From the NCBI GenBank assembly GCA_036012725.1, contig DASCPW010000072.1, positions 1 through 23,063 of the forward strand: a stretch of DNA of 23,063 nt, written 5' to 3'. The stretch is from GCA-2686765 sp036012725. GTDB lineage: Bacteria > Pseudomonadota > Alphaproteobacteria > Rhodospirillales > 2-02-FULL-58-16. The position numbers and the translations under genes were made by a program. Below are positions 22,139 through 23,063 of this stretch, one piece after another (the stretch's first letter is position 1; each line of letters opens with the position of its first letter). The notes beneath the pieces are model-generated. The model was not told the DNA's origin. It made no database searches and worked only from the letters and a program-made list of their open reading frames with translations.

Positions 22139-22212
22139 TAGCGGAGGAGGGACTCGAACCCCCGACACGCGGATTATGATTCCGCTGCTCTAACCAGCTG
22201 AGCTACTCCGCC
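22139..22212 (-). tRNA. tRNA-Met (anticodon CAT)
   Basis: A 74-nt cloverleaf: acceptor GGCGGAG pairs with CTCCGCT (one G-U at 1-72), D arm GCTCAGCTGGTTAGAGC, anticodon stem GCGGA/TCCGC around loop ATCATAA (anticodon CAT), and T loop TTCGAGT in GGGGGTTCGAGTCCCTC. CCA is not encoded; CTA follows the discriminator A. The sequence resembles the elongator tRNA-Met of alphaproteobacteria. tRNA-Ile2 also has CAT in the gene, and the two cannot be separated with certainty by eye. Confidence 0.95.
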
Positions 22213-22319
22213 CCGTAAGCAGATACCGGCACCCCGGCGGCATATGGGACGAAAGGCGGAAGGCTGTCAAGCGCCCTCCGAGGGAAGCGCCGTCGCGGCA
22301 CCCGCCACCTTTCTCGGCG

Positions 22320-23012
22320 TTATTCCTTCCGCTCTTGTTCGATCTCCCCGGGTCTTTCCCGGGCCAGTCGCTCGGCTTTTGCGATCTGCTCGGCGGTCAG
22401 CATGTTGGCGAGGTTTCGCCGGTAGGCGCCGTAGCCTTGAACGCCACCGGCAATGGCCATTTCCAGCCACATGTAGGCCAGCAGCGGATCCCGCTCGACG
22501 CCGGCCCCGCGGGCGAAAAGCAGGCTCAGGTTGAGACGCGCCGGGACGATGCCAAGAGCAGCGGCTTTTTCATATAACTTCATCGCCCGCCCTGGATCGC
22601 GCCGGACCCCCAGGCCGCGCTCGACCATCAGGGCCAGGTTGTATTGGGCTCGTTGTGATCCACCAGCCGGCGCCGCTTCATACCATTGGGCCGCCTTCGA
22701 GAGATCCCTGTCGACGCCTTTCCCCTGGTAATAAAAAAGGCCAAGCTTGTACTGGGCCTGGACATGGTCCTGCCCGGCGGCCAACAAGTACCAGTGAAAG
22801 GCGGCGGCGGGATCGGCCTGCCCATGATGACCGTCTTCCAGCTTCATGCCGAGGGTGAACTGGGCCTGGGCATTGCCCGCCTTGGCGGCGCGTTGGTACC
22901 ATTTTATGGCCTCGCCGTAGCTCTCGGGAACGGGAACCTGGGCGCCGCAAGCCGGCGCCTAGGCGGCGAAAAAGCCCCAGCTGAGAACGGAGAGCAAGGT
23001 GAAACGTCGCAT
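22320..23012 (-). pseudogene. Sel1-repeat protein gene with in-frame TAG in its signal peptide
   Basis: Read from the ATG at 23012 (GGAG 8 nt upstream), the frame gives MRRFTLLSVLSWGFFAA, then TAG (22961-22959), then continues in the same frame with APACGAQVPVPE and four Sel1-like repeats (motifs EAIKWYQRAAKAGNAQAQF, AAFHWYLLAAGQDHVQAQY, KAAQWYEAAPAGGSQRAQY, RAMKLYEKAAALGIVPARL) to a TAA at 22320. Without the stop the product would be a 230-residue exported Sel1 protein, a scaffold type used in envelope and signalling complexes. The remaining repeats look intact, so the lesion is recent, a sequence error, or read through. Restart at ATG 22847 would give 175 residues without signal peptide or first repeat. 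Confidence 0.85.
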
Positions 23013-23063
23013 CGGTAACTCCGCGATAACTGAAAACCACCGGAATCTAGCGCCAGACGCCGC

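Overview
The window reads as the chromosome of a free-living alphaproteobacterium, most likely of the Rhodospirillales type. Supporting signs are GC-rich coding DNA with AT-rich gaps, the order rplU-rpmA-obgE-proB-proA-nadD-rsfS-rlmH, the order gpmI-envC-ctpA-divergent polysaccharide deacetylase-rppH, an ftsE-ftsX pair beside a zinc-ribbon/DUF3426 gene, and a B12-dependent class II ribonucleotide reductase. The species cannot be named from the sequence alone. No complete mobile element, rRNA or CRISPR array is visible.

Layout. (1) 1-861 (-): zinc-ribbon membrane protein, cut by the left edge and read from its own promoter at 910-938. (2) 1094-4187 (+): tight operon ftsE-ftsX-DUF218 protein-plsC, with overlapping or nearly touching genes, concerned with division, envelope and phospholipid synthesis. 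(3) 4494-6860 (+): nrdJ behind a 306-bp control region with a good promoter, an operator-like palindrome and a leader hairpin. (4) 6876-7433 (-): ChaC-like enzyme. (5) 7717-8723 (+): small phage-like cassette (HNH/DUF968-type nuclease plus one or two unknown proteins). (6) 8757-9371 (+): YqgE/AlgH protein with an unexpected signal peptide. (7) 15328 down to 9387 (-): operon gpmI-envC-ctpA-deacetylase-rppH, every junction overlapping or nearly touching. (8) 15329-15975: AT-rich gap holding a likely 28-residue membrane peptide gene with its own promoter. (9) 21708 down to 15976 (-): rplU-rpmA, an intrinsic terminator, then obgE-proB-proA-nadD-rsfS-rlmH. (10) 21709-22138: rplU promoter and leader, the broken 5' part of a tRNA-Ser gene, and a small possible secreted peptide. 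(11) tRNA-Met(CAT) at 22139-22212 (-). (12) Sel1-repeat gene at 22320-23012 (-), interrupted by an in-frame TAG in its signal peptide.

How the parts fit. FtsEX and EnvC are known partners in other proteobacteria: FtsEX opens the degenerate LytM protein EnvC, which then activates peptidoglycan amidases. Here both lie within 13 kb but in different operons, with CtpA (periplasmic protease) and a deacetylase beside EnvC. The rplU to rlmH block joins ribosome components, a ribosome-assembly GTPase, a ribosome silencing factor and a 23S rRNA methyltransferase to proline and NAD synthesis. The most unusual observations are the small membrane peptide, the nonsense codon in the Sel1 gene, the tRNA-Ser remnant, the exported YqgE, the phage cassette between housekeeping genes, a set of probably leaderless genes, and the duplicated start region of the zinc-ribbon gene.
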